Source: an uncultured Paracoccaceae bacterium
Lineage (GTDB): Bacteria > Bacteroidota > Bacteroidia > Flavobacteriales > Flavobacteriaceae
Direction of reading: 5' to 3'
NCBI GenBank assembly: GCA_943788135.1
Contig: CALSPC010000006.1
Coordinates: 1-64,000 of the forward strand
Length of the DNA: 64,000 nucleotides
Shown here one piece after another: positions 8,099-17,389 of this stretch. The position numbers were made by a program, and so were the translations under genes. Position 1 is the first letter of the stretch. Each line of letters opens with the position of its first letter. Under the pieces are notes generated by a model. The model made no database searches. It was not told the origin of the DNA and saw only the letters and a list, made by a program, of their open reading frames with translations.

Positions 8099-8106
8099 CA
8101 AATATA
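8099..8106 (-). promoter_or_regulatory. Candidate -7 box for the GLPGLI gene
   Basis: Minus strand reads TATATTTG, a perfect match to the Bacteroidetes -7 consensus TAnnTTTG, 29 nt upstream of the start codon. A TTTG lies upstream but only 12 nt away, shorter than the usual spacing, so the -33 element is unclear. Confidence 0.45.
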
Positions 8107-8295
8107 GTTTTTATTAAACAAAATTATTTAATGTTTATAAAAATATTAACCTTTTGACTGTCTATTCAATATGCTACAAACTACAAAATTTACACCTAAT
8201 CCCATAGCTTGTTAAAATTTAATTTAAAAGTTACTATTCAAAATAGTATATTGCAATTAAAAATTAATCCCTTTTAATTTAAAACGATCAACATC

Positions 8296-9273
8296 ATGAG
8301 TCAACCCGCTTTTATAAAAGAACTATCTATTCCTGCCATCGCAGCTCCTATGTTTTTGATATCAGGTCCAAAATTAGTTATTGAGTGCTGCAAGAATGGG
8401 ATTGTTGGCACATTTCCAGCATTAAATCAGCGGACAACAGCTGGTTTTGAAGATTGGTTAATCGAAATAAAAACAGCACTAGCTGATTTTGAAAAAGAAA
8501 CAGGGAAAAAACCTGCGCCTTATGGCGTTAATTTAATCGTACATCAATCTAACCCTCGTGTACAGGCAGATCTTGCGGTATGTATCAAACATCAAGTCCC
8601 TATTATTATTACATCTCTGGGTGCTGTACCACAATTGGTAGATGCTATTCACAGTTATGGCGGTTTAGTTTTTCATGACGTTATCAAAAAAAGGCATGCC
8701 GAAAAAGCAGCAGAGGCTAATGTAGATGGGCTAATTGTGGTTGCTGCAGGCGCTGGAGGGCATGCTGGAACATTAAACCCAATGCCGTTAGTTGCTGAAA
8801 TTAAAAGCTTTTTTAAGAAAACCGTAATTCTTTCAGGATGTATTAGTAATGGTCGTGACATCGCTTCGGCAATGCAAATGGGTGCCGATGTAGCATACAT
8901 GGGAACTCGATTTATCAATACTAAAGAAAGTAAAGCACCTAAAGACTATCGGGATATGATTATTTCAAGTGGCGCTAACGATGTCGTTTATACAGCTGCA
9001 ATTTCTGGAGTCGCTGCTAATTTCTTACGGCCTAGCATGGAAGCCATGGGAATTACAGAAGAAATGCTCAGTCAGCAAAAGAAAATCGACTTTGGAAAAG
9101 AACTTACAGCTCAAGAAAATGAAGCCAAAGCTTGGGCTACCATATGGTCCGCAGGACAAGGGGTCACGAGCATCCATGATTCGCCCTCTGTTGCTGAGCT
9201 TGTGGCAAACATGAAAACTGAATTTAAAGAAGCGATTAAAGCACAATACGCACTCTTAGAAACATACAAATAG
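8296..9273 (+). CDS. Nitronate monooxygenase family flavoprotein
   Basis: 325 residues. Members use FMN to oxidise nitronates such as propionate-3-nitronate, or act as related TIM-barrel dehydrogenases. Visible hallmarks are AAPMFLISGPKLVIECCKNG at the N-terminus, the phosphate/FMN loop VVAAGAGGHAGTLNP around residue 150 with the conserved His, and ILSGCISNGRDIASAMQMGAD followed by AYMGTRF, which bind the FMN phosphate. Convergent with the downstream 79-residue gene (5-nt gap). The substrate cannot be read from sequence; some homologues are annotated as 2-nitropropane dioxygenase. Confidence 0.88.
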   Translation: MSQPAFIKELSIPAIAAPMFLISGPKLVIECCKNGIVGTFPALNQRTTAGFEDWLIEIKTALADFEKETGKKPAPYGVNLIVHQSNPRVQADLAVCIKHQVPIIITSLGAVPQLVDAIHSYGGLVFHDVIKKRHAEKAAEANVDGLIVVAAGAGGHAGTLNPMPLVAEIKSFFKKTVILSGCISNGRDIASAMQMGADVAYMGTRFINTKESKAPKDYRDMIISSGANDVVYTAAISGVAANFLRPSMEAMGITEEMLSQQKKIDFGKELTAQENEAKAWATIWSAGQGVTSIHDSPSVAELVANMKTEFKEAIKAQYALLETYK

Positions 9274-9278
9274 CACAA

Positions 9279-9518
9279 TTAATTCGCTTTTACGAGCTGA
9301 CCTCTAGTGGGTTTTAGTGCAGATTTAATAACTTCTAAATGGTGTTTTTCAATTACAGCAAAGGTATAGTGGTGCACTTCATTCACAGGCTCAACTCCAG
9401 AATCTATGAAGCGTATTTTTTCGGAGGCAAAGAATTCTAATAAATGGATCTTAAAATGTGCTGCTGTTTGTGAGCTTGAGGGCCCTCTAAAATCCCATAT
9501 AAGTTTGATGTTTTCCAT
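9279..9518 (-). CDS. Conserved hypothetical protein, 79 aa
   Basis: I do not recognise a named family. The protein is 79 residues, soluble, without signal peptide or membrane segment, and starts MENIKLIWDFRGPSSSQTA. Histidines are frequent (HFKIHL, VHHYTF, KHHLEV). It lies 20 nt upstream of the LysE-type gene on the same strand order and converges with the nitronate monooxygenase gene. Length, compact spacing and amino-acid composition look like a real gene. Confidence 0.6.
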   Translation of the reverse strand: MENIKLIWDFRGPSSSQTAAHFKIHLLEFFASEKIRFIDSGVEPVNEVHHYTFAVIEKHHLEVIKSALKPTRGQLVKAN

Positions 9519-9538
9519 ACTGTAATTTTAGATTGAAT

Positions 9539-10162
9539 TTAAGGGGTTAATACTATAAAAATTGCAATTCCTAAAAAAACAACAATTTGAGTCCAATTTA
9601 GCACTGCTCCATAACGATGATTCGATTTTAGTACTGCTCCTAACGAACTTGAGAAAAACACTAGCATAGAAAATATTAGAAGTGAGGTGACCATAAATAA
9701 AAATCCTAGAATAAAAAACTGAAGGACTAAGGACTGAGTTTTACTAAACAAGAATGCGGGAAAAAAGGCCATAAAAAAAATGGAAACCTTTGGATTGATC
9801 ACATTCATAATAAACCCTTGTTTAAACAAATCTAATAACGATTTTTTTACTGTAGCTTTAGCTTTTGTGTCGATAATATTCGAAGATTTAAATACACGAT
9901 ATGCTAAAAAGAGCATATATCCAGCTCCCAAAAGTTTTAGAATAAAAAGGAATTTTACATTAGATTGAATTAAGGAAGACAACCCAAAAGCCACAAAGGA
10001 CGTATGGATTATGCAGCCCGACAGTAAACCAAAGACGACGGCCATTCCCTGTTTTTTACCATAAGTGATGCTTTGAATAAGAACAAAAATATTGTCTGGA
10101 CCCGGAGAAATTGCCAAGGTTGCTGTGGCGATTACAAATGAGATTAGAATATCGAAATTCAA
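9539..10162 (-). CDS. LysE/RhtB family amino-acid exporter
   Basis: 207 residues with about six hydrophobic segments, typical of LysE-family translocators of the inner membrane. The N-terminal motif ATLAISPGPDNIFVLIQS is the family hallmark, followed by FGLLSGCIIHTSFVAFGLSS. The substrate (basic or small neutral amino acids, or derivatives) cannot be assigned. The gene starts 5 nt downstream of pyrD and is probably co-transcribed with it. Confidence 0.88.
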   Translation of the reverse strand: MNFDILISFVIATATLAISPGPDNIFVLIQSITYGKKQGMAVVFGLLSGCIIHTSFVAFGLSSLIQSNVKFLFILKLLGAGYMLFLAYRVFKSSNIIDTKAKATVKKSLLDLFKQGFIMNVINPKVSIFFMAFFPAFLFSKTQSLVLQFFILGFLFMVTSLLIFSMLVFFSSSLGAVLKSNHRYGAVLNWTQIVVFLGIAIFIVLTP

Positions 10163-10167
10163 ACCGA

Positions 10168-11211
10168 TTAATGTTTAAGAGTGGACTCCAAAAGTGCTTT
10201 ATTAATACGCTTAACAAGGGATGGACCTTCGTATATGAACCCCGTGTAGATTTGCACTAAATCGGCACCAGCCTCAATTTTTTCTAAAGCATCTTGTGCA
10301 GAATGGATTCCTCCTACTCCAATGATTGGGAATGCTTTTTTACTTTTATCTGCTAAATATTTTATGACTTGAGTACTTTTTTCTTTAATGGGTTGGCCAC
10401 TTACACCTCCATTTCCAATTGCCTCTAAAGTAGGTGTAGCTGTTTTAAGATGTGTTCTGGAGATTGAAGTATTTGAGGCGATGACCCCATCTAATTTGGT
10501 TAGCGACACTAGCTCAATAATTTCATCTAATTGGGTATCGTTTAGGTCGGGTGCAATTTTTAAAAGAATGGGTTTAGACTTTTCAAAAGTGGTATTTAGA
10601 GTTTGGACTGCTTTTATTAATTCCTCTAAATAATCTTTATCATTTAGTTTCGCATGACTTCCAACATTGGGACAACTCACATTTAAAACAAAATAATCTA
10701 CATACGGATGTAAGGATTTAAAACACTCTAAATAATCTGCCGTATATCCCTCCGCAGGAGTTTGGGTGTTTTTACCAATATTCCCTCCTATTATGAGTTG
10801 TTTTTTATTGGTTTTTAATTGATCGATTGCGGCTTCTAAACCCGCATTATTAAAGCCCATTCGATTGATAATCCCCTTGTCGTCCTGAAGTCTAAATAAA
10901 CGTTTTTTTGGATTGCCTTCCTGTGCTTTTGGTGTAACTGTTCCTATTTCAATAAATCCAAATCCAAAGTTTGCTAGTTCATTATATAGCACTGCATTTT
11001 TATCAAAACCCGCCGCAAGACCAACTGGGTTTTTAAATGTAAGTCCTAATAATTTACGCTCTAAGGCAGGATGATTAACTTGAAAAAATAATCTGATTAA
11101 AAAGGAAACACCTGGAATTTTAGATACTAATTTAATGGTGTCAAAGGTGAAATAATGGACAGCTTCTGGGTCAAATTTAAAAAGAATTGGACGAATGATC
11201 GATTTATACAT
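10168..11211 (-). CDS. pyrD: Dihydroorotate dehydrogenase (quinone), class 2
   Basis: 347 residues. It oxidises dihydroorotate to orotate with FMN and passes electrons to quinone at the membrane. Class 2 features are the N-terminal extension ([23 protein letters not shown]), [23 protein letters not shown], the catalytic-serine region NVSCPNVGS and the C-terminal FMN phosphate site [25 protein letters not shown]. It is preceded by a well-formed Bacteroidetes promoter and followed closely by the LysE-type gene. Confidence 0.95.
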   Translation of the reverse strand: MYKSIIRPILFKFDPEAVHYFTFDTIKLVSKIPGVSFLIRLFFQVNHPALERKLLGLTFKNPVGLAAGFDKNAVLYNELANFGFGFIEIGTVTPKAQEGNPKKRLFRLQDDKGIINRMGFNNAGLEAAIDQLKTNKKQLIIGGNIGKNTQTPAEGYTADYLECFKSLHPYVDYFVLNVSCPNVGSHAKLNDKDYLEELIKAVQTLNTTFEKSKPILLKIAPDLNDTQLDEIIELVSLTKLDGVIASNTSISRTHLKTATPTLEAIGNGGVSGQPIKEKSTQVIKYLADKSKKAFPIIGVGGIHSAQDALEKIEAGADLVQIYTGFIYEGPSLVKRINKALLESTLKH

Positions 11212-11228
11212 GAAGCTAAATTTGGATA

Positions 11229-11258
11229 CAAAAATACGCTAAAAAGAGACAATACAAA
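11229..11258 (-). promoter_or_regulatory. Promoter of pyrD (-33/-7, Bacteroidetes type)
   Basis: On the minus strand, TTTG (11258-11255) is followed after 18 nt by TATTTTTG (11236-11229), matching the TTTG / TAnnTTTG pattern. The -7 box ends 18 nt before the pyrD ATG. This is one of the cleanest promoters in the window. Confidence 0.65.
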
Positions 11259-11323
11259 AGAAAGTAAGCGAACTCTTGTGTTTGAGAGATGTGTTAATTA
11301 TTTTTGACCAAAGACAAAACGAT

Positions 11324-12565
11324 ATGTTAGATAAGACGCACATCCTAAACCGATTTATAAGCTACGTAAAAATTGATACGGAAAGCGATCCTAGTTCCAA
11401 CTCAACACCAAGCAGTGAAAAGCAATGGGACTTAGCCAACAAACTTGCAGATGAACTCAAAGCTATTGGTATGCAAAACGTTTCTATCGATGACAATGCC
11501 TACATAATGGCGACCCTGCCCTCAAACGTTTCACACACTGTACCGACTATCGGATTTGTATCTCATTTTGACACTTCACCAGATTTTACAGCTAAAAATG
11601 TGAACCCACAAATTGTAGAAAACTATGAGGGTTCGGATATTGTCTTAAACGCAAAAGAAAACATAGTGTTATCTCCGGATTACTTTGAAGATTTATTGCT
11701 ATACAAAGGACAAACACTAATCACAACAGATGGCACAACGCTTTTAGGAGCGGATGACAAAGCAGGGGTTTGTGAAATTGTTAGTGCTATGGAATACCTC
11801 ATACAACATCCCGAAATAAAGCATGGGACTCTTAAAGTAGGTTTTACGCCTGATGAAGAGATTGGCCGTGGTGCCCACAAATTTGATGTTGAAAAATTTG
11901 GCGCTGATTGGGCTTACACCATGGATGGCAGTCAAATTGGAGAACTGGAATATGAAAATTTTAATGCCGCTGCTGCCATCATAAAAGTTAAAGGCAAAAT
12001 TGTACACCCAGGTTATGCAAAAGGTAAAATGATCAATTCCATGTATTATGCTTCTAAATTTATTGAGGCACTACCAAAAGGAGAAACTCCTGAGCAAACC
12101 GAAGGCTATGAAGGGTTTTATCACCTTCACAACATAGAAGGTAAAGTTGAGGATACTGTTTTACAATACATTGTGAGAGATCATGATCGGAATAAATTTG
12201 AAGCTCGAAAGCAACATCTTATTTCATTGGTTGAAACCTTAAACACCAAATTTGGAAGTCCTATTTTTGAAATTGAACTCAAGGATCAGTATTACAACAT
12301 GAAAGAAAAGGTCGTTCCTGTAATGCATATTGTGGACATTGCAGAAGAGGCTATGAAAGCACTAAACATTAAACCTCTAATCAAACCCATTAGAGGCGGT
12401 ACGGATGGCTCACAATTAAGTTTTATGGGACTGCCTTGTCCTAATATTTTTGCTGGAGGTCATAACTTTCATGGACGTTATGAATATGTCCCATTAGAAA
12501 GCATACTTAGTGCAACAGAAGTTATTTGTAAAATCGCAGAACTCACTCAAGAACGTTATAAATAA
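11324..12565 (+). CDS. pepT: Peptidase T (tripeptide aminopeptidase)
   Basis: The track begins at 11276, but the ATG at 11324 ([19 protein letters not shown]) gives the usual PepT N-terminus and 413 residues. PepT is an M20 zinc peptidase that removes the N-terminal residue of tripeptides in the cytoplasm. Metal and catalytic motifs are visible: [43 protein letters not shown] and, near the end, [24 protein letters not shown] -7-like box lies at 11217-11224. It is followed directly by a bidirectional terminator. Confidence 0.94.
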   Translation: MLDKTHILNRFISYVKIDTESDPSSNSTPSSEKQWDLANKLADELKAIGMQNVSIDDNAYIMATLPSNVSHTVPTIGFVSHFDTSPDFTAKNVNPQIVENYEGSDIVLNAKENIVLSPDYFEDLLLYKGQTLITTDGTTLLGADDKAGVCEIVSAMEYLIQHPEIKHGTLKVGFTPDEEIGRGAHKFDVEKFGADWAYTMDGSQIGELEYENFNAAAAIIKVKGKIVHPGYAKGKMINSMYYASKFIEALPKGETPEQTEGYEGFYHLHNIEGKVEDTVLQYIVRDHDRNKFEARKQHLISLVETLNTKFGSPIFEIELKDQYYNMKEKVVPVMHIVDIAEEAMKALNIKPLIKPIRGGTDGSQLSFMGLPCPNIFAGGHNFHGRYEYVPLESILSATEVICKIAELTQERYK

Positions 12566-12593
12566 AAAAAACCGCTAATAAGCGGTTTTTTTT
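12563..12593. terminator. Bidirectional terminator between pepT and yajC
   Basis: ACCGCT-AATA-AGCGGT flanked by a run of A on the left and T on the right, so it works as an intrinsic terminator for the convergent pepT (+) and yajC (-) transcripts. Confidence 0.85.
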
Positions 12594-12597
12594 ACTA

Positions 12598-12891
12598 TTA
12601 TTTTTTCGCTGGAGGTGGCGAATTGAGCTTTTGACTCATTTCCATTGAAATAGCAGAACGATCAAATTTAATCTTACCTGCTAAAGTTTCAATCACACAT
12701 GAATTGTCTTTATCATTTAATTCAGCAATCTTTCCGTGCATACCACTCTTAGTAATGACTTTATTACCTTTTTTTAGTGCTGCTTCAAATGCTTTCTCTT
12801 TTTTGGCACGCTTCATTTGAGGAGCGATCATAAAAAAATAGACTACGACAGCCATTAAAATAAAGGGAGTATACTGACTAAGACCTTCCAT
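12598..12891 (-). CDS. yajC: Preprotein translocase subunit YajC
   Basis: 97 residues with one N-terminal membrane helix (YTPFILMAVVVYFFMIAPQMKRAKKEKAF) and a small cytosolic domain with the conserved GNKVITKSGMHGKIAEL. YajC associates with SecDF in the inner membrane and assists protein export. It follows nusB and the DUF1573 gene on the same strand, a gene order I recall as common in Flavobacteriaceae. Confidence 0.93.
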   Translation of the reverse strand: MEGLSQYTPFILMAVVVYFFMIAPQMKRAKKEKAFEAALKKGNKVITKSGMHGKIAELNDKDNSCVIETLAGKIKFDRSAISMEMSQKLNSPPPAKK

Positions 12892-12921
12892 ATTGATGTA
12901 TTGTATTATTAGTGATTATTA

Positions 12922-13410
12922 TTAGTTCAATGAAGTTTTTGCTTGAGTTTTAACCGGTGCATTTGGATCAGGAGTGATAAAAGCAGAAATCTTAACTTGC
13001 TCATTTCCTCTTTCAGTATTTGTTGTTAACGTAATTGTTTTAGACACTTTATTTGCGCCTTTTCCGTTAAACTTAACTGTAAATTGGGATGAGGCTCCTG
13101 GCATTAAAGGTTCTCTACTCCAATCCTTAGGTACTGTACACCCACAGGTACTTTTGATATCTGTAACAACTAAAGGCGATTGCCCAGTGTTTGTATACGC
13201 AAAAACCGTTTCAACAGGCGTACCATTCATAATTTGACCAAAATCGTGTTCTGTTTTATCAAATGATAAGGTTGGAAAATCAGAAGACTGCGCATCTCTT
13301 TCAGCTGCTTTAGTAACGTTTTCTTGATTGATTTTTGCTTCTACATTTTTTTTACAAGACGTAAAGGCAACAAGACTTGCCACAGATAAAGTTAAAAATA
13401 TTTTTTTCAT
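12922..13410 (-). CDS. DUF1573 domain lipoprotein
   Basis: The ATG at 13410 (MKKIFLTLSVASLVAFTSC) gives a lipoprotein signal with the acylated Cys in FTSC; the longer track start at 13449 is unlikely. The mature part contains a single DUF1573 Ig-like domain, visible as FDKTEHDFGQIMNGTPVETVFAYTNTGQSPLVVTDIKSTCGCT, ending in a probable disordered tail. These proteins are common in Bacteroidetes, anchored in an outer or inner membrane leaflet; function unknown. It lies between nusB and yajC. Confidence 0.88.
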   Translation of the reverse strand: MKKIFLTLSVASLVAFTSCKKNVEAKINQENVTKAAERDAQSSDFPTLSFDKTEHDFGQIMNGTPVETVFAYTNTGQSPLVVTDIKSTCGCTVPKDWSREPLMPGASSQFTVKFNGKGANKVSKTITLTTNTERGNEQVKISAFITPDPNAPVKTQAKTSLN

Positions 13411-13479
13411 GATTACTATTTTAAGGTTATAATTTTGTTTTGCCCTCAAATAAATGAGCGGATAAATATAATTAAAAAT

Positions 13480-14424
13480 TTACATTAAACCTCGCCCGAT
13501 TTTGTTTAAGGTCTTATTTTCATCATACTCTTTAACAATTTTGTCTAAAACACCATTTATAAAAACATTACTCTTTGGTGTTGAATACTCCTTGGCAATT
13601 TCGATATACTCATTTATAGAAACTTTGGTCGGAATTGAAGGAAAATTATGAAACTCGCATATCGCCATTTGGAGTAATACAAAATCAATATCTGCAATAC
13701 GATCTTTATCCCAATTTTTAGTTTTTAAACTAATCTCGGCCGTGTAAGGCTCCAAATTTTTAATTGTGTTTTTCAAAAGACTCAATCCAAATGCTTTATC
13801 TTCATCGTCTTTGAAGAGTTGAGGTGTAAAATACGTTTCAAAATTATCTTCCTTCGATTTATTTAGAAGTTTCACTAGAGCTGTATTTACTACCGGAAGA
13901 TCATCAATCCAAGTTAAATTCCTATCCTCTAAGTAATTATATAATTTTTCGTTCGGAGCAATAATATCTTTAAATAGTTCTACTATAAATTGGCGATCTT
14001 TTTTATAAGATGACGACTCAGCAGCCATATACCGAGCGAAAAGATCACTCTCAAGTATAGACCTAAAAATAACTTCTACATACTCATTATCTAATTCCCA
14101 ATTTGTGATTTTATGTTTTTCAAATGCATTTTTAAGACATTGATTTTCAGACAACTGAACCAATAACGCATTACGAATAAACTTCATATTAGGATTTAAA
14201 TCCTCATTTGTGAGTAAATGTTTTTGTTGCGATTTTTCTTGCTGATCCTTGGCTTTATCATGTACTTTAACAAGAAGCGAAAGCATTAATAAATACAATG
14301 CGTACATACTCTCCATGCTCGAGTTTAGAAACTTTTCTTCAGAAGCCAAGTTCAACTCTTCTGATCGTTTTAGAGCGTAAATCACTTGCATTACTTTGGT
14401 CCGGATATGTCTTCTATTCAGCAT
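13480..14424 (-). CDS. nusB: Transcription antitermination factor NusB (long Bacteroidetes form)
   Basis: 314 residues, about twice the E. coli protein; Bacteroidetes NusB proteins are known to be long. The start MLNRRHIRTKVMQVIYALKRS has the RNA-binding N-terminus, and the C-terminal half carries the NusB fold with DKDRIADIDFVLLQMAICEF and the helix IPTKVSINEYIEIAKEYSTPKSNVFINGVLDKI. NusB binds boxA RNA with S10/NusE to suppress termination in rRNA operons. It heads the nusB-DUF1573-yajC block and has a candidate promoter. Confidence 0.93.
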   Translation of the reverse strand: MLNRRHIRTKVMQVIYALKRSEELNLASEEKFLNSSMESMYALYLLMLSLLVKVHDKAKDQQEKSQQKHLLTNEDLNPNMKFIRNALLVQLSENQCLKNAFEKHKITNWELDNEYVEVIFRSILESDLFARYMAAESSSYKKDRQFIVELFKDIIAPNEKLYNYLEDRNLTWIDDLPVVNTALVKLLNKSKEDNFETYFTPQLFKDDEDKAFGLSLLKNTIKNLEPYTAEISLKTKNWDKDRIADIDFVLLQMAICEFHNFPSIPTKVSINEYIEIAKEYSTPKSNVFINGVLDKIVKEYDENKTLNKIGRGLM

Positions 14425-14451
14425 GGTATAAAGAACTTATATATTTAAAAT

Positions 14452-14459
14452 CAAAAGTA
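14452..14459 (-). promoter_or_regulatory. Candidate -7 box for nusB
   Basis: Minus strand TACTTTTG matches TAnnTTTG exactly and ends 27 nt before the nusB ATG. No TTTG was found at the right distance upstream. Confidence 0.4.
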
Positions 14460-14631
14460 TTGATTTAATTGGATTAAAATTAGAGCTATCAAAATAATAG
14501 CGTGACAAAAATAGTATTATTTTGCTTCTAAAAATCCAAAAAAATGTTTTTTTACACATGGCCTTTGTTCCTTAAAACAAGTATCTTTACGACATAACTT
14601 ATAGTCGACTCAACAAGGTCAAATTATTTCA

Positions 14632-16386
14632 ATGAAAGAACTTCAATTCTTAAATAAGTATTTTATAAAATATCGGTTTCGAATTATCTTGGGGATTCTT
14701 ATCACCATAGCTTCTAAGATTTTTGCATTATTCACGCCACAACTTATTGGAAAATCTATCACTTTGATATCTGATCAAATAAAAGCGCCTGTAGATACAG
14801 AAGTGTTTAGATATGAAATGAGTTTAAATATTTTATACATTATTGGTGCCGCTATCGCTACAGGTCTATTCACATTTTTAATGCGTCAAACCATTATAAA
14901 TGTATCACGATATGTTGAATTTGACTTGAAAAATGAAATCTATAATCACTATCAACACCTTTCGATTGCTTTTTATAAACGAAATCGCACTGGAGATTTA
15001 ATGAGTAGAATAAGTGAAGACGTTAGTAAAGTACGAATGTATATTGGCCCCGCGGTTATGTATACCATAAATACATTAACCCTTTTTATTGTAGCCTTGT
15101 TTTATATGTATAACAAAGCGCCGTCACTCACCCTTTATACAATTTTACCACTTCCTGTTTTATCAATTTCTATATACTTTTTAAGTAAACTGATCCACAA
15201 ACAAAGTACAATAGTTCAAGCACATTTATCCACACTTTCATCATCAACACAAGAATTTTTTAGTGGGATTTGGATTACAAAAGCCTATGCCCTGGAGACT
15301 CAAACTGAAGAAACATTTAGCAATTTGGCTAATGCTCAACGCGAAAAACGTTTGGGGTTATCTAAAATACAAGCCGTATTCTATCCTTTAATGCTATTAT
15401 TGATCGGCGCTAGTAATCTTTTAGTAATATATATTGGAGGCCAACAATATATGGATGGTCAAATTCAAGATTTAGGAACTATTGCAGAATTTATTATTTA
15501 TGTCAATATGCTCACCTGGCCAGTGGCTTCTATCGGTTGGGTCACCTCGCTTGTCCAAGAAGCAGAAGCCTCACAGAAACGAATTAATGAGTTTTTGAAA
15601 GAATCGCCTTCAATTCAAAGTCCTAATGAAACACCAAGCTCTATTGGAGGTGAAATCGTTTTCAAGGATGTCTATTTTACTTACGAAGACACCAATATAG
15701 AAGCCTTAAAAGGCGTAAGTTTTGAAGTTAAAAAAGGAAAAACACTAGCTATTATAGGAAATACAGGTTCTGGAAAATCAACTATTTTAGAACTCATCGG
15801 ACGTCTATATGATGTGGATCGCGGAACTATTGAGATCGATAGAAAATCCATCAAAACATTAAATCTAAATTCATTACGTTCAAACATCGGATTTGTCCCA
15901 CAAGACCCTTTCTTATTCTCTGATACTTTAAAAAATAACATCAAATTTGGAAATCAAAACGCAACTGATCTCGAAGTCATAGATGCCGCAAAAAAAGCCG
16001 TTGTTCACGAGAATATTCTAAATTTTAAAAAAGGATATGACACTATTTTAGGAGAGCGTGGCATCACCCTTTCTGGAGGTCAAAAACAACGCGTTTCCAT
16101 CGCTAGAGCTTTTATCAAAAAGCCTCAAATTCTTCTTTTAGATGACTGTCTTTCTGCTGTGGATACAGAGACCGAAGAACAAATTTTAAATAATATTGAA
16201 TTGGTGACAAAAAACAAAACCACAATTATTGTTAGTCATCGGATTTCATCTGCTAAAAATGCAGATTCAATTGTTGTTCTAAATGATGGAGTCATCACTC
16301 AAAAAGGCACACACGATGCACTCATTAGTGTTGAAGGATATTACAAAGAACTTTATCAAAAACAATTGAGAGAATCCTCTAATTAG
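14632..16386 (+). CDS. ABC transporter, fused permease/ATPase (MsbA/LmrA type exporter)
   Basis: 584 residues: an N-terminal type-1 exporter membrane domain with about six helices (residues 15-310) and a C-terminal nucleotide-binding domain. Walker A is IGNTGSGKSTILELIG, the signature is TLSGGQKQRVSIARAF, Walker B is QILLLDDCLSAVDTETE, followed by the switch His in IIVSHRISSAKNADSI. Such half-transporters work as homodimers or heterodimers in the inner membrane, moving lipids, drugs or peptides outward. No partner gene is adjacent, so a homodimer is most likely. Substrate unknown. Confidence 0.9.
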   Translation: MKELQFLNKYFIKYRFRIILGILITIASKIFALFTPQLIGKSITLISDQIKAPVDTEVFRYEMSLNILYIIGAAIATGLFTFLMRQTIINVSRYVEFDLKNEIYNHYQHLSIAFYKRNRTGDLMSRISEDVSKVRMYIGPAVMYTINTLTLFIVALFYMYNKAPSLTLYTILPLPVLSISIYFLSKLIHKQSTIVQAHLSTLSSSTQEFFSGIWITKAYALETQTEETFSNLANAQREKRLGLSKIQAVFYPLMLLLIGASNLLVIYIGGQQYMDGQIQDLGTIAEFIIYVNMLTWPVASIGWVTSLVQEAEASQKRINEFLKESPSIQSPNETPSSIGGEIVFKDVYFTYEDTNIEALKGVSFEVKKGKTLAIIGNTGSGKSTILELIGRLYDVDRGTIEIDRKSIKTLNLNSLRSNIGFVPQDPFLFSDTLKNNIKFGNQNATDLEVIDAAKKAVVHENILNFKKGYDTILGERGITLSGGQKQRVSIARAFIKKPQILLLDDCLSAVDTETEEQILNNIELVTKNKTTIIVSHRISSAKNADSIVVLNDGVITQKGTHDALISVEGYYKELYQKQLRESSN

Positions 16387-16465
16387 ATTCTTTAAATTTA
16401 AAAATTAGAAATTTCTCGAAAAGAAAATTGAAAAATAGTTGGTGTGTTAATTTATTTTTTAGACT

Positions 16466-16496
16466 TTTGAATAGCGTAACAGCTACTATTAGTTTG
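16466..16496 (+). promoter_or_regulatory. Promoter of the PUR-family gene
   Basis: TTTG (16466-16469), 19-nt spacer, then TTAGTTTG (16489-16496), which is 7 of 8 of the Bacteroidetes -7 box. The start codon follows 22 nt downstream. Confidence 0.55.
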
Positions 16497-16518
16497 TTCG
16501 TATTGACACTATAAAGTT

Positions 16519-16878
16519 ATGGAACAAGAAGAAATCTATTCAAAAGTTTTAAGAGCAGGGCGACGCACCTATTTTTTCGATGTCAGAGCCACAAAGGCAG
16601 GAGATTATTATTTAACTGTAACGGAAAGTAAGAAGTTTACAAATGATGATGGATCTTTTCATTACAAGAAACATAAAATCTATCTGTACAAAGAAGATTT
16701 TACTGAATTCAATGCCATTTTAGGTGAAATGACAGATTACATTATTAATGAAAAAGGGCAAGAGGTTATTAGTGAACGTCATCAAAAAGATTACGTTAAG
16801 GAAGACCAACCGTCAGATAACTCAAAAGATGAAACATCGACAGGAAGTTTCACAGATGTAAATTTTGATGACATTTAA
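16519..16878 (+). CDS. PUR family DNA/RNA-binding protein (DUF3276)
   Basis: 119 residues. The sequence GRRTYFFDVRATKAGDYYLTVTESKK and KHKIYLYKEDFTEFNAIL forms one PUR repeat as in the Bacteroidetes/Borrelia PUR-alpha-like proteins, which dimerise and bind single-stranded DNA or RNA. The acidic tail after residue 85 (KEDQPSDNSKDETSTG) is probably disordered. It is monocistronic, with its own promoter and terminator. Its cellular role in Flavobacteria is not established. Confidence 0.85.
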   Translation: MEQEEIYSKVLRAGRRTYFFDVRATKAGDYYLTVTESKKFTNDDGSFHYKKHKIYLYKEDFTEFNAILGEMTDYIINEKGQEVISERHQKDYVKEDQPSDNSKDETSTGSFTDVNFDDI

Positions 16879-16907
16879 GTTGTACCTCAAACACTTATAA
16901 ATAAATT

Positions 16908-16938
16908 CCGCTACTTCGATGAGTAGCGGTTTTTTTTA
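16908..16938 (+). terminator. Intrinsic terminator after the PUR-family gene
   Basis: CCGCTACT-TCGATG-AGTAGCGG followed by an eight-T run; a perfect 8-bp stem. Confidence 0.88.
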
Positions 16939-16949
16939 TTCTAATAGGT

Positions 16950-17285
16950 TTAACGAATGGGCGTCCCATTTGGGACCTGTTGTTCTGGTGATAGCAAAAT
17001 AACCTTTGAATTATCCACAGCACCAACCACCAAACACTGACTCATAAAATTAGCAATTTGTTTTTCAGCAAAATTGATATTGGCCACAACTTGTCGGTTT
17101 AGTAATTGAGCTTTAGTATATAAGGTCGTAATCTGAGCGGATGTTTTTTTTAGACCTAAATCTCCAAAATCAATAGTTAATTGATAGGCTGGTTTATGCG
17201 CTTTAGGAAAATCATTAACCTCAATTATAGTACCTACTCTAAGATCAATTTTAGAAAAATCTTCAAATGTAATCGTTTTGTTCAT
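16950..17285 (-). CDS. tRNA-binding domain protein, CsaA-like chaperone
   Basis: Using the ATG at 17285 (MNKTITFEDFSKIDLRVGTI) gives 111 residues, the standard CsaA size; the track start adds five residues. The OB-fold EMAP/tRNA-binding domain is visible as KIDLRVGTIIEVNDFPKAHKPAYQLTIDFGDLG and NINFAEKQIANFMSQCLVVGA. CsaA has been described as an export-related chaperone in Bacillus and can bind tRNA-like RNA. It lies alone, divergent from the thioredoxin-family gene. Confidence 0.85.
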   Translation of the reverse strand: MNKTITFEDFSKIDLRVGTIIEVNDFPKAHKPAYQLTIDFGDLGLKKTSAQITTLYTKAQLLNRQVVANINFAEKQIANFMSQCLVVGAVDNSKVILLSPEQQVPNGTPIR

Positions 17286-17389
17286 AAGTATTCGTTCCAA
17301 ATTTAGCTATGAAGATATAACTTTTGGAGCTTTTGATTGATAAAAAGATTCAAATATTTATATATTTGAGAAGACTAAACCAAAAAAAA